Assembly (NCBI RefSeq): GCF_002217285.1
Contig: NZ_MUGW01000002.1
Coordinates: 186,001 to 250,000, forward strand
DNA length: 64,000 nucleotides
Direction: 5' to 3'
Source: Flavobacterium hercynium
Lineage (GTDB): Bacteria > Bacteroidota > Bacteroidia > Flavobacteriales > Flavobacteriaceae
Part shown: positions 35,362 through 43,817 of the stretch, piece by piece
Position numbering within the stretch: the stretch's first letter is position 1
Layout: each line of letters opens with the position of its first letter
Translations under genes and position numbers: made by a program
Notes under the pieces: model-generated
What the model was told of the DNA's origin: nothing
What the model saw: the letters and a program-made list of their open reading frames with translations, nothing else
Databases searched by the model: none

Positions 35362-35880
35362 TTACTCTTCGTTTTTAAACCAACCTGAATACATCACATA
35401 ATTATTCGAAATGCGTTCGATTTCGCCTGCAAAATCAGACTGATCAATATCTTTTACTTTTTTTGCTGGTACACCTGCGTAAATACTTCCGGATGTTACA
35501 ACGGTATTTTGCGTTACAACGGCACCTGCTGCTATGATAGAATTGCTTTCTACCACACAATTATCCATTACGATGGCACCCATTCCGATTAAAACATTGT
35601 CATGAATAGTACAGCCATGCACGATTGCATTGTGTCCAATTGATACATTGTTTCCAATAATTGTTGGATGTTTTTGATAAGTACAATGAATAATTGCTCC
35701 GTCCTGAATGTTTACTTTATTTCCTATTTTAATAAAATTTACATCACCACGAATTACAGCATTAAACCAAACACTGCAAGAACCTCCAAAAGAAACATCA
35801 CCTACAATTGTAGCATTTTCAGCAACATAACAATCTTCTGGTATAACCGGCGCTTTTCCGTTAACAGCTTTTATTAGCAT
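35362..35880 (-). CDS. Gamma-carbonic-anhydrase-like protein
   Basis: A 172-residue trimeric left-handed beta-helix protein (hexapeptide repeats such as VSIGHN, AIVHGC, VLIGMG). The histidines in AIIHCTYQKHP, SIGHNAIVHGC match the zinc ligands of gamma-carbonic anhydrase-type proteins. The C-terminal helix is typical. Cytosolic; hydration of CO2 is plausible but not certain, as many such proteins act elsewhere. It is convergent with the LytTR gene (1-nt gap). Confidence 0.88.
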   Translation of the reverse strand: MLIKAVNGKAPVIPEDCYVAENATIVGDVSFGGSCSVWFNAVIRGDVNFIKIGNKVNIQDGAIIHCTYQKHPTIIGNNVSIGHNAIVHGCTIHDNVLIGMGAIVMDNCVVESNSIIAAGAVVTQNTVVTSGSIYAGVPAKKVKDIDQSDFAGEIERISNNYVMYSGWFKNEE

Positions 35881-35891
35881 AATATATATTT

Positions 35892-36881
35892 TTAATTAAT
35901 GGCAGGACAATTACAATTGTAACGCTCCTTAGTGCAAAACAAATTGATTCCTAAAGTTATTTGGTGAAAACCACCTGTATCAAATTTTACGTCGCCTGTT
36001 ACTTGCGAATACGTATAAGCAAACATGAAATTTTTATAGTTAACACCAATTATTGGCGTAATGTATTGCAATTTTTGAGAAGCAACTCCGTTTCCTGAAC
36101 TGTACTGCGCTCCTCCAAAACCTCTTCTGTAAGATAACGCTGCCCATAAACTTCCAAAATCCATATTTTTATTGGCTTTTAGATTTACGTCTATTGATTT
36201 CTCTTTCGTTTGATCGAATATCTGCAATAAAAGCGATGGTTCCCAGGTAATTTTTTCTCTCTTACCAAACACGTAACCTAAACTCAACAAATACTTTCTG
36301 ATATTATCGCTTTCGAAATCACTGTATAATTCTCTTCGCGTCTCCAGCAAGCCCTGAACCGTTGCATGTGCATAAAAATCCAAATAATTATACGATGCTC
36401 CAACATCTACATTAAAATAAGAATCTTTTTGAATGGAGCCAAAGACGATAGGATCAAAAGAGCCTCCAAAATTAGTTTCGTCTAACTGATTCTGAATCAA
36501 TCCACCACTTATACCAAAAGAAAGCTGATTTAAATCGATTTCATCTCTTGAAAACAAAATGTGATGTGCGTAGGTAAGTTTAACGCCTTTCTCTGAGTGA
36601 TATCCGTTTTTATCATTAAAAACAATAATTCCACCTCCGGATCTTTCTCCAATTCTCCCGTTAAAACTCAGCGTTTGAAGAGCGGGTGCACCTTCCTCAC
36701 CAAACCATTGTTTTCTGGCCGTCAATCTTATTTTGGCACAATTGGCCGCTCCTGCCATAGACGGATGAATCAGGTAATAATTATCTGATAGATAATCCGA
36801 ATAAACCGGAATTCCTTCTTGGGAAAAAGAATAAAAAGATGTGATTAAAACAACAAGTAAAACTCTGATTCTGAACTTCAT
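35892..36881 (-). CDS. PorP/SprF family type IX secretion membrane protein
   Basis: A 329-residue outer-membrane protein. The ATG at 36881 (MKFRIRVLLVVL) is chosen over an upstream GTG because it places the signal peptide (cut near YSFSQEGIP) in the usual position. It then has YSDYLSDNYYLIHPSMAGAANCAKIRLTARKQW, the PorP/SprF start motif, and a barrel. PorP/SprF proteins work with SprB-like adhesins and the type IX secretion system. Usually such a gene accompanies a large adhesin; here it stands alone with gamma-CA downstream. Confidence 0.88.
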   Translation of the reverse strand: MKFRIRVLLVVLITSFYSFSQEGIPVYSDYLSDNYYLIHPSMAGAANCAKIRLTARKQWFGEEGAPALQTLSFNGRIGERSGGGIIVFNDKNGYHSEKGVKLTYAHHILFSRDEIDLNQLSFGISGGLIQNQLDETNFGGSFDPIVFGSIQKDSYFNVDVGASYNYLDFYAHATVQGLLETRRELYSDFESDNIRKYLLSLGYVFGKREKITWEPSLLLQIFDQTKEKSIDVNLKANKNMDFGSLWAALSYRRGFGGAQYSSGNGVASQKLQYITPIIGVNYKNFMFAYTYSQVTGDVKFDTGGFHQITLGINLFCTKERYNCNCPAIN

Positions 36882-37001
36882 AAAGGCATTTTTGCTAAGA
36901 TATAATTTTTGCACTTCAGAATTTAATACGATTATTTTGAAAAGCGTCTTAATTATTTTATTAAAAAATCAAATATAGCCAATAGTAGAAAATAACTTTA
37001 C

Positions 37002-37009
37002 TAAATTTG
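37002..37009 (+). promoter_or_regulatory. -7 box of nfu
   Basis: TAAATTTG, 16 nt before the ATG at 37026; the -33 element is not clear. Confidence 0.4.
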
Positions 37010-37025
37010 TAAAAAATTACAAGTC

Positions 37026-37925
37026 ATGACAAAAATCACCATAAAGGAAACTCAAAATCCTACCATTTTAAAGTTTGAATTTGAAGATTTTATTACTCAA
37101 AACCAAAACTTTGAATTTAAAAATATTGACGAAGCACAAGCGTCACCACTAGCACAGCAATTATTTTATCTTCCGTTTGTAAAAACAGTTTATATTTCAG
37201 GAAATTTTATTGCTATTGAACGTTACAGTATTGTAGAATGGGATGATGTAAAAGATGCCGTTGCGGAGCAAATTGAAGCATTTGTTGACAAAGGTGGTGT
37301 GATCATTAATATCGATGAAACTAAAGCTAAAAAACAGCCAATTACGGTTTATGGAGAAACTACTCCAAACCCTTCAGCATTGAAATTTGTAGTAAGCAGA
37401 ATGCTGACTAAAAATCCTGTTGAATACAAAAATATCGACCAGACTGCTTCTTCTCCTTTAGCAAAAGAATTGTTTAAATTTCCTTATGTAAAAGAAGTCT
37501 TTATCGATGAAAATTATATTTCAGTTACGAAGTATGAGATCAACGACTGGCAGGAAATTACACTTGAAGTGAGAACTTTTATCAAGCAATTTATTGAAAA
37601 CGGAGGAACTGTTCTTGACGAAAGTATGATTGAGGTTGCTACTAAAAATGACGTTACTAAAGATGAAGCTTTTGACAAACTAGATGTAACTTCACAACAA
37701 ATCATCAATATCCTGGAAGAATACGTTAAACCGGCTGTTGCTGCTGATGGAGGAAATATTGCTTTTGACTCTTATAACGAAAACGACAAAACGGTAAAAG
37801 TTATATTGCAGGGAGCTTGCAGTGGTTGTCCTTCTTCTACTTTTACTTTAAAAAGCGGAATCGAAAACATGTTGAAAAGCATGCTAAATGACGAAGCTAT
37901 TAAGGTTGAAGCTGTAAATGCATAA
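37026..37925 (+). CDS. Nfu/NifU-type iron-sulfur scaffold with tandem N-domains
   Basis: A 299-residue Fe-S carrier with two consecutive Nfu N-terminal domains (about residues 5-65 and 105-170, each with an NPTILKFEF/NPSALKFVV start and an ASPLAQQLF/SSPLAKELF segment) followed by a NifU C-terminal domain whose Cys pair is in GACSGCPSS. The C-terminal CxxC binds a 4Fe-4S cluster. The duplication of the N domain is common in Bacteroidota but unusual elsewhere. It has its own promoter and terminator. Confidence 0.93.
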   Translation: MTKITIKETQNPTILKFEFEDFITQNQNFEFKNIDEAQASPLAQQLFYLPFVKTVYISGNFIAIERYSIVEWDDVKDAVAEQIEAFVDKGGVIINIDETKAKKQPITVYGETTPNPSALKFVVSRMLTKNPVEYKNIDQTASSPLAKELFKFPYVKEVFIDENYISVTKYEINDWQEITLEVRTFIKQFIENGGTVLDESMIEVATKNDVTKDEAFDKLDVTSQQIINILEEYVKPAVAADGGNIAFDSYNENDKTVKVILQGACSGCPSSTFTLKSGIENMLKSMLNDEAIKVEAVNA

Positions 37926-37947
37926 GAATTAAAAGTCAAAATAATAG

Positions 37948-37975
37948 AGCGTCTCAATTGAGGCGCTTTTTTTTT
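37948..37975 (+). terminator. Terminator of nfu
   Basis: AGCGTCTCAA / TTGAGGCGCT (one G-U pair), followed by a run of about nine T. It lies 22 nt after the nfu stop. Confidence 0.82.
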
Positions 37976-38040
37976 GATCTGTGTTTGGATAAATCTTGAT
38001 ATGGAGTAAAAAACCATATTTTTTCTTCTAAAATTATCTT

Positions 38041-38048
38041 TATCTTTG
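38041..38048 (+). promoter_or_regulatory. -7 box of mscS
   Basis: TATCTTTG, matching TAnnTTTG. Transcription from it would begin near 38054, just before the leader hairpin. No good -33 TTG was seen. Confidence 0.45.
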
Positions 38049-38060
38049 CTGCCTAATACC

Positions 38061-38087
38061 ACCTTCTCCTTATGAGAAGGTTTTTTT
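38061..38087 (+). terminator. Terminator-like hairpin in the mscS leader
   Basis: Perfect 8-bp arms ACCTTCTC / GAGAAGGT with a 5-nt loop, and a T-tract of seven directly after. It lies between the -7 box at 38041 and the ATG at 38100, so transcription of mscS has to pass it; it may be an attenuator, or a plain terminator for transcripts from upstream. Confidence 0.6.
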
Positions 38088-38099
38088 ATTTTAAACACT

Positions 38100-38915
38100 A
38101 TGGAGGAAATCAACACTGATCAACTTGGCGGTTACGCATCCCGATTTATTAACGTACTGCTGGATTATTCGCCTAAATTAATTTCGGCATTTCTAATTTT
38201 ATTTATTGGTTTGTATGCTATACGATTAATAAACAGAATCATTAGAAAAATAATGGTTAAAAGAAATTTAGATCCTACGCTGACAAAATTTCTTGCTGAC
38301 ATTTTATTATGGGCATTGCGAATTTTATTGTTCGTTACATTTATCTCAAAACTCGGAATCGAAACTTCTTCTTTTGTCGCTATTTTAGGAGCAATGGGGC
38401 TTGCGGTAGGTTTATCATTGCAAGGTTCACTTTCTAATTTCGCCGGTGGTATGCTAATTATCGTATTTAAACCTTTTAAAGTAGGTGATACAATAGAAGC
38501 GCAAGGCGTTGTTGCAACAGTACAGGAAATTCAAATTTTTGTTACTAAGATGACGACAGGTACTAATCAGACGGTGTTTGTACCTAATGGTGCATTATCA
38601 AACGGCACGATAATCAATTACTCGATGGGTGGAGAAAGAAGAGCAGATTTTACTTTTGCTGTTTCTTATGATTCAGATATTAAGAAAGCAAAAGAAGTAC
38701 TTTTAAATGTCTTAGTACAAAATCCTAAAGTACTTGCTAAACCTGCACCGGAAGTATTTGTACTAAATCTAACGCCTAGTGCTGTAGAATTTGCAGTACG
38801 TCCGTGGGCAAAAAATAGTGATTTTGGAGCTGTTTTTTCTCAAACACTGGAGAATTGCAAAACTGCATTAGAAGCTGAAGGTATTTCTATTCAGCCGTAT
38901 ACAGTTCAAAAATAA
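38100..38915 (+). CDS. MscS-type mechanosensitive channel
   Basis: A 271-residue small-conductance channel that releases solutes on hypo-osmotic shock. Three membrane segments (about 20-45, 62-84, 92-125) include the pore helix AILGAMGLAVGLSLQGSLSNFAGG. The cytosolic beta domain begins with FKVGDTIEAQGVVATVQEIQ, and NGALSNGTIINYS is the conserved MscS loop. Single gene in the gap between nfu and tsaB, which converges on it. Confidence 0.93.
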   Translation: MEEINTDQLGGYASRFINVLLDYSPKLISAFLILFIGLYAIRLINRIIRKIMVKRNLDPTLTKFLADILLWALRILLFVTFISKLGIETSSFVAILGAMGLAVGLSLQGSLSNFAGGMLIIVFKPFKVGDTIEAQGVVATVQEIQIFVTKMTTGTNQTVFVPNGALSNGTIINYSMGGERRADFTFAVSYDSDIKKAKEVLLNVLVQNPKVLAKPAPEVFVLNLTPSAVEFAVRPWAKNSDFGAVFSQTLENCKTALEAEGISIQPYTVQK

Positions 38916-38922
38916 CAACTAT

Positions 38923-39594
38923 TTATTTTTTTGATGAAGTTGTCATCATAAAATCTTTTAAATAATAAGGCTCAAAGTAAGCGACATCTACGGTGTCGCT
39001 TTTTTGGTATTTATCGAAACTTATTTTACTCATTTCTCTTGCCGATGGGTATTTGATTTCTTCTAAAAATACAAAGTTATCCTTCGTTAAAACTGTTTTG
39101 CCTTTTTCTGCACAATCTCCCACGAAGTAAACAGTTTCGGAAATATCTTTAAAAGAATCTTCGCTAATAATTTCTGCTTCAATACCTCTTTCTACCTGTA
39201 ATTGAGCATCAAATATCTCACTATATACTTCCATTCTTCTGGCATCGAGCATTGGGATGATTTTACCATCAGCAACCTTTGCCTGCGAAGCTAAAGTCTG
39301 TAAAGTATCAATTGCGATTAGCGGAATATCCAAAGCAAAACATAATCCTTTTGCTGCAGAAACTCCAATTCTCAAACCGGTATAAGATCCGGGTCCTTGT
39401 CCTACTGCGATTGCGGTAAGCTCCGTAAAAGATACTCCTGCCTCTGCCATTATTTCTTCAATAAAAACATGTAATTTTTCGGCATGCGAATATCCTTCTT
39501 CCGCAATTTCCCTGCATAAAACTGTTTCACCGTTTTTTGCAATTGCAACTGAACAATTTTTAGTAGAAGTTTCGATATTGAGAATTAGAGACAA
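38923..39594 (-). CDS. tsaB: tRNA threonylcarbamoyladenosine biosynthesis protein TsaB
   Basis: Part of the TsaBDE complex for t6A37 in tRNAs, an ASKHA-fold protein. The 223 residues open with LILNIETSTKNCSVAIAKNG and contain ELTAIAVGQGPGSYTGLRIG, the typical TsaB signature. Function depends on TsaD, which is not in the window. It ends the small group with the membrane protein and export operon. Confidence 0.94.
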   Translation of the reverse strand: MSLILNIETSTKNCSVAIAKNGETVLCREIAEEGYSHAEKLHVFIEEIMAEAGVSFTELTAIAVGQGPGSYTGLRIGVSAAKGLCFALDIPLIAIDTLQTLASQAKVADGKIIPMLDARRMEVYSEIFDAQLQVERGIEAEIISEDSFKDISETVYFVGDCAEKGKTVLTKDNFVFLEEIKYPSAREMSKISFDKYQKSDTVDVAYFEPYYLKDFMMTTSSKK

Positions 39595-39620
39595 GATATT
39601 TAATTTAATAGTTTAAAAAT

Positions 39621-39887
39621 TTATTTAAGAAAAAGATTGGCAATTGCCATAATCAGCAACATAAAAACAAAGAGTAAAATATAGGCTACGAAAAAGTTAA
39701 CAATAAGAAAACCAATATAGAACACCACTTTTTTTTCTGATGAAAAATATACAAATTCATCTTTGTAATAATTGCTTTTATAAACCCGATAATGAATAAA
39801 TATAAAAAATAAAACCGCAACAATAAAGCCACCGCCTAAACCATACAACATTTCTTTAGGTAAACCGCCGTGTAAAGCAATGATCAT
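39621..39887 (-). CDS. Small membrane protein
   Basis: An 88-residue protein with two membrane segments (about 15-35 and 53-82) and a short charged loop HYRVYKSNYYKDEF between them. I do not recognise it. It lies between the export adaptor (15 nt) and tsaB (26 nt), so it is probably co-transcribed. Start ATG is the only one that keeps the first helix. Confidence 0.6.
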   Translation of the reverse strand: MIIALHGGLPKEMLYGLGGGFIVAVLFFIFIHYRVYKSNYYKDEFVYFSSEKKVVFYIGFLIVNFFVAYILLFVFMLLIMAIANLFLK

Positions 39888-39902
39888 AAATTGTAATTGG
39901 TA

Positions 39903-41192
39903 TTATTTTTTAGCTTCAGCCTTTTTAAGTTTTACTTTATCTCCGGAATTTAAGTCTTTTGCAACGGTTGTGTAAGGTCCTGTAATTACTACATCACCCG
40001 ATTTTAAACCTGACATTACTTCAATGTTCGTATCGTCCTGAATTCCGGTTGTAATAACTCTGATTTGTGCTTTTTCACCCACTTTCACAAAAACGCATTC
40101 GAATTTCTTATCGCTTTTTGCTGCTGCTTTTTTATCTTCATTCGGATCTTCTACTTTAAATTCTTTTACTGCAGCAGTATCCGATTTTACGACAACGGAA
40201 CTAATTGGTACCGCCAATATATCCGATTTTGTTTTAGTAATAATATCAACTGTAGCAGTCATTCCTGGTCTAAACGGAGAAAACGAAGCTGGTTTTCCTT
40301 CTGTTAAATCCTGATACGATTCTTTTAAGATTCTAACTTTTACCTTAAAGTTGGTTACCTGATCAGTAGTCAAAGTACTGCTAGCTGAATTTGAAATGCT
40401 CGTAACCGTTCCTTTGAATTTCTTTTTTAAATAAGCGTCAACTTCAACATTTGCCTCATCGCCAATTTTTATTTTTACAATGTCATTTTCGTTTACATCT
40501 ACTTCAACCTCCATGTTGTTTAAGTTGGCTACTCGCAAAAGCTCCGTTCCTGCCATTTGCTGCGTTCCCAAAACACGTTCTCCTAATTCTACATTCAAAA
40601 CTGAAATAGTTCCGTCTGCGGGAGCGTAAATAGTAGTTCTTCTTAAGTTTTCTTTAGCTTCGTTTACAGAGGCAGAAGCACTCTGAACAGAGAAATAAGC
40701 ATTTTGTTTAGTAGCTTTGGCTACTTCGAAAGATGCGATTGCTTTGTCCCAGTCTGATCGTGAAATAACGCCTTTATCGTATAGTGTTTTGTTACGCTCG
40801 TAGTTTGATTTTGCTTCTTTAAAAGAGGCTTCTGACTGACTTAAGCCTGCCTTGCTTCCTGACAAATTCGATTCAGAACGGTTGTAGCTTGAGGTATATA
40901 AGTCGGGATTTATCTTTACCAGTAAATCTCCTTTTTTAACCGTTTGCCCCTCTTTTACATTTAACAAAATAATCTCACCAGAAACTTCCGGAGCGATTTT
41001 AACTTCGATTTCCGGTTGTATTTTTCCTGTAGCAGATACTGTTTCAACAATTGTTGATGATACCACTTTTGAAACTTCAACTTCTTTTCCTTCGTCCTTA
41101 TTTCCTATTACTCCTGATTTTGAAAGACCAATCAAAGCGGCAATAATAACTACTGCACCACCTACTAAGAAATAAACTGTTTTTTTTGACAT
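39903..41192 (-). CDS. RND/MacA-type periplasmic adaptor protein
   Basis: A 429-residue HlyD/MacA-like membrane-fusion protein. It has one N-terminal membrane helix (about residues 6-26), a lipoyl-like barrel VKIAPEVSGEIILLNVKEGQTVKKGDLLVKI, an alpha-hairpin with coiled coil (about 95-175) and a second barrel half AGTELLRVANLNNMEV. It joins an inner-membrane transporter to TolC. Second adaptor of the operon, after the TolC gene (6-nt gap). The protein differs in sequence from the other adaptor at 42663-43778. Confidence 0.9.
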   Translation of the reverse strand: MSKKTVYFLVGGAVVIIAALIGLSKSGVIGNKDEGKEVEVSKVVSSTIVETVSATGKIQPEIEVKIAPEVSGEIILLNVKEGQTVKKGDLLVKINPDLYTSSYNRSESNLSGSKAGLSQSEASFKEAKSNYERNKTLYDKGVISRSDWDKAIASFEVAKATKQNAYFSVQSASASVNEAKENLRRTTIYAPADGTISVLNVELGERVLGTQQMAGTELLRVANLNNMEVEVDVNENDIVKIKIGDEANVEVDAYLKKKFKGTVTSISNSASSTLTTDQVTNFKVKVRILKESYQDLTEGKPASFSPFRPGMTATVDIITKTKSDILAVPISSVVVKSDTAAVKEFKVEDPNEDKKAAAKSDKKFECVFVKVGEKAQIRVITTGIQDDTNIEVMSGLKSGDVVITGPYTTVAKDLNSGDKVKLKKAEAKK

Positions 41193-41198
41193 AATAAA

Positions 41199-42584
41199 TT
41201 ATTTTGCGATAATTGGAACAATTGGAATTCCAAAGTAAAATTCAAGTATTTTTATTTTGAACATGTAATCGTATTTCATTCTAATGAGGTCTGATTGTGC
41301 GTTGGTCAGCAATGTTTGCGCCTGCGTAAAATCAAATGAGTTCATTAAACCTACATCGTATTTTTCTTTTGCGTAATTGTAAGCTTGTTGTCTCGCTTCC
41401 AAAGTTACATTAGATGATTCGTAAGCATTTAAAGCTCCTTTTGCATTTGTAAAAGCCGTGAAAACATTACGCTGCAAATCTAAACTTTTTTGCTCTAAAT
41501 CTATTTTGGATTTTTCTAAATTTACTTTACTTTTCTCTACATTATTTCTAACTGAGAATCCATTAAAAATAGGAACATTCAACTGAAAACCAAAATTATG
41601 ACCTTTGTTATCACTAAACTGGGTTAAAAGCGGATCCGGACCTCTAAATACCGGATTTCCATTAGCATCAACTCCCGATAATATATCACTATAACTTGCT
41701 CTTGTACTAAAAGAATAGAAACCCTGAAGTGTTGGCTGATAAGCTCCTCTTGCAATAGAAACGTTTTTCTCTGCAATTTCCAGATTAGTCTGAGCCAGTT
41801 TTAATTCTGTTCTGATTTCTTTTGCTTTCGTATAAATATCATTAGGATTTTGTGCCATGATATTATTTTCGTCTTTTACCTCAATATTATCTGCAATATC
41901 AAAATCAGCAAATTCTTTTAATTGTAAAAGCTGTGCCAGACTCAATTTAGAGATAAGTAAACTATTTTCGGCAAGAATAATATTTTGCTGATCTGTTGCT
42001 GCTGTTGCTTTTAAATCATACAAATCACCACGCGGAATTGTACCTGCATTGACCATTTCTTCTGAACGGGCTAATCTTTTTTCATCAATTGCCAATTGCT
42101 CTTTTCTTACTTTTAAATTTTCTTTATTCGAAAGAATTTCTAAAAATGCATTTGCTACATTTAGTGAAATATCTTCCTGCATTTGCAGTAATTGATATTG
42201 TGAAGCAACTATAGTAAGTTTGGCTCTACGGTAATTATTTTGATTTTGTAAACCTTTGTAAAGATCCACACCAGCATTTACGCCCAAAGAAGAATATTGT
42301 GTCGTTTGCGTTGTAGCAATATTGGTTACAGGGTTAACGTTCAAACCAATGTTCCAGGAGTGCGAAGCATTACCGTTTACCGTTGGCAGGTAACTCCCAA
42401 ATGCACCTTTTTTATCAATAACAGCGCTTTTAAGATCTAATTCTGATTGCTTTATTGTAATGTTATTGTCTAATGCATATCGTACGCATTCCTCCAGTGT
42501 CCATTGTTTTGTTTGTGCGTGTCCGGTTAAGCCGAAGCCTAATAATACAGCAAAAACAAGTCGATTACATTTATTTATTTTCAT
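41199..42584 (-). CDS. TolC family outer-membrane efflux protein
   Basis: A 461-residue trimeric outer-membrane channel. Signal peptide to about HAQTKQWT, then repeated helical hairpins typical of OEP domains (LEECVRYALDNNITIKQ and DLQRNVFTAFTNAKGALNAYE). Its position between the two adaptors supports a tripartite exporter that reaches the outside. It follows the first adaptor gene after a 78-nt gap. Confidence 0.9.
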   Translation of the reverse strand: MKINKCNRLVFAVLLGFGLTGHAQTKQWTLEECVRYALDNNITIKQSELDLKSAVIDKKGAFGSYLPTVNGNASHSWNIGLNVNPVTNIATTQTTQYSSLGVNAGVDLYKGLQNQNNYRRAKLTIVASQYQLLQMQEDISLNVANAFLEILSNKENLKVRKEQLAIDEKRLARSEEMVNAGTIPRGDLYDLKATAATDQQNIILAENSLLISKLSLAQLLQLKEFADFDIADNIEVKDENNIMAQNPNDIYTKAKEIRTELKLAQTNLEIAEKNVSIARGAYQPTLQGFYSFSTRASYSDILSGVDANGNPVFRGPDPLLTQFSDNKGHNFGFQLNVPIFNGFSVRNNVEKSKVNLEKSKIDLEQKSLDLQRNVFTAFTNAKGALNAYESSNVTLEARQQAYNYAKEKYDVGLMNSFDFTQAQTLLTNAQSDLIRMKYDYMFKIKILEFYFGIPIVPIIAK

Positions 42585-42662
42585 ATATTTTGAATGAAAG
42601 CATAGTAAAGATACTACGCAAATTTAACATTTTTTAGACCTAAAAAACTTTCTTGTTTTAAA

Positions 42663-43778
42663 TTATTTTTTCTCTTTTTCATCAATTAAGCCCTGATTCC
42701 AGATTTTAATTTTATCTGAGGCTTTAATTCCACTTTTAATTTGAACATAAATTCCGTCGCTTACACCCAAAACCAAATCTTTCCTTTGAAATTTCTGAAG
42801 ACCAGTTTCAATTTCTACATAAGGTTTTTGTGTTTTTTTATCAAACTGTACTAACGATTCTTTGATAGCCAGAACTTTATCTGCTTTCTCTAAAATAATA
42901 GAAGCGTTTGCACTTAAACCGGCTCTAATGAAAGTAGCATCTTTGTTTTCTAAAGAAGCTTTAATTTCAAACTGAATTGCACCGTTTTCAACAACACCTT
43001 TTGGAGCGATATACGTTAAAACAGCTAAAAACTTTTTATTTTCAATAGCTCCAACTGTAATTTCGATTGGCATATTTTCTTTGATTTTCCCCACTTCAGA
43101 TTCATCAATTTTACCAACAAAAATCATTTTACCAACATCGGCAACACTTGCAATAGTTGTTCCTTCATTAAAATTATTACTTTCAATAACCTGATTTCCC
43201 ACTTTTACAGGAACGTCTAGCACCATTCCGGTTACAGTAGAACGAATTAAGGTATTAGCATAACTTCCAAATGAAGATGTAGTTCCGGTTTTTACTATAT
43301 CTAAACTTTGTCTTGTAGCCAGATAATTTTGCTTTGCCTGTTGGTACGCCAATTGCGCTGCATCAAAATCATTTGCAGAGATTACATCTTTCTCAAATAA
43401 TACTTTTTGTCTCTGAAAGATTTTTTCCTGATTGTCTAAAGCAATTTTAGCTGTTTGCACCTGATTTTGTGTACTGCTTACATTCGAAACGTTTGCGACA
43501 ACTTTAATTTTCGCAATCATATCTCCGGCTTTTATGTTTTCTCCCGCCTTAATGTAAACCTGCTCTATAATTCCCGAAATGTTTGGCTTGATTAGAACCT
43601 CTTCATCCGGCTTAACATTACCCGTTGCGATAGTGTTTTTTACGATTGTTTTAATTTCTGCTTTTTCTGTCTTATAAACGATTGGCGATTCTTGATTTTT
43701 AGCGTACAAATAATACAGCGCACCAAAGAAAACGATAGCAATAAAAATTAAAATGGTTACGGTTACTCCTTTTTTCAT
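42663..43778 (-). CDS. RND/MacA-type periplasmic adaptor protein
   Basis: A 371-residue adaptor with an N-terminal membrane helix (about 5-25), the barrel VLIKPNISGIIEQVYIKAGENIKAGDMIAKI, a coiled-coil hairpin and a C-terminal barrel. The length and sequence differ from the downstream adaptor (429 residues), so they are not a recent duplicate. It follows the second permease by 39 nt. Confidence 0.9.
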   Translation of the reverse strand: MKKGVTVTILIFIAIVFFGALYYLYAKNQESPIVYKTEKAEIKTIVKNTIATGNVKPDEEVLIKPNISGIIEQVYIKAGENIKAGDMIAKIKVVANVSNVSSTQNQVQTAKIALDNQEKIFQRQKVLFEKDVISANDFDAAQLAYQQAKQNYLATRQSLDIVKTGTTSSFGSYANTLIRSTVTGMVLDVPVKVGNQVIESNNFNEGTTIASVADVGKMIFVGKIDESEVGKIKENMPIEITVGAIENKKFLAVLTYIAPKGVVENGAIQFEIKASLENKDATFIRAGLSANASIILEKADKVLAIKESLVQFDKKTQKPYVEIETGLQKFQRKDLVLGVSDGIYVQIKSGIKASDKIKIWNQGLIDEKEKK

Positions 43779-43817
43779 TTTGTTTTTGGTTTAATTCAAT
43801 TATTTTGATTGATATTT

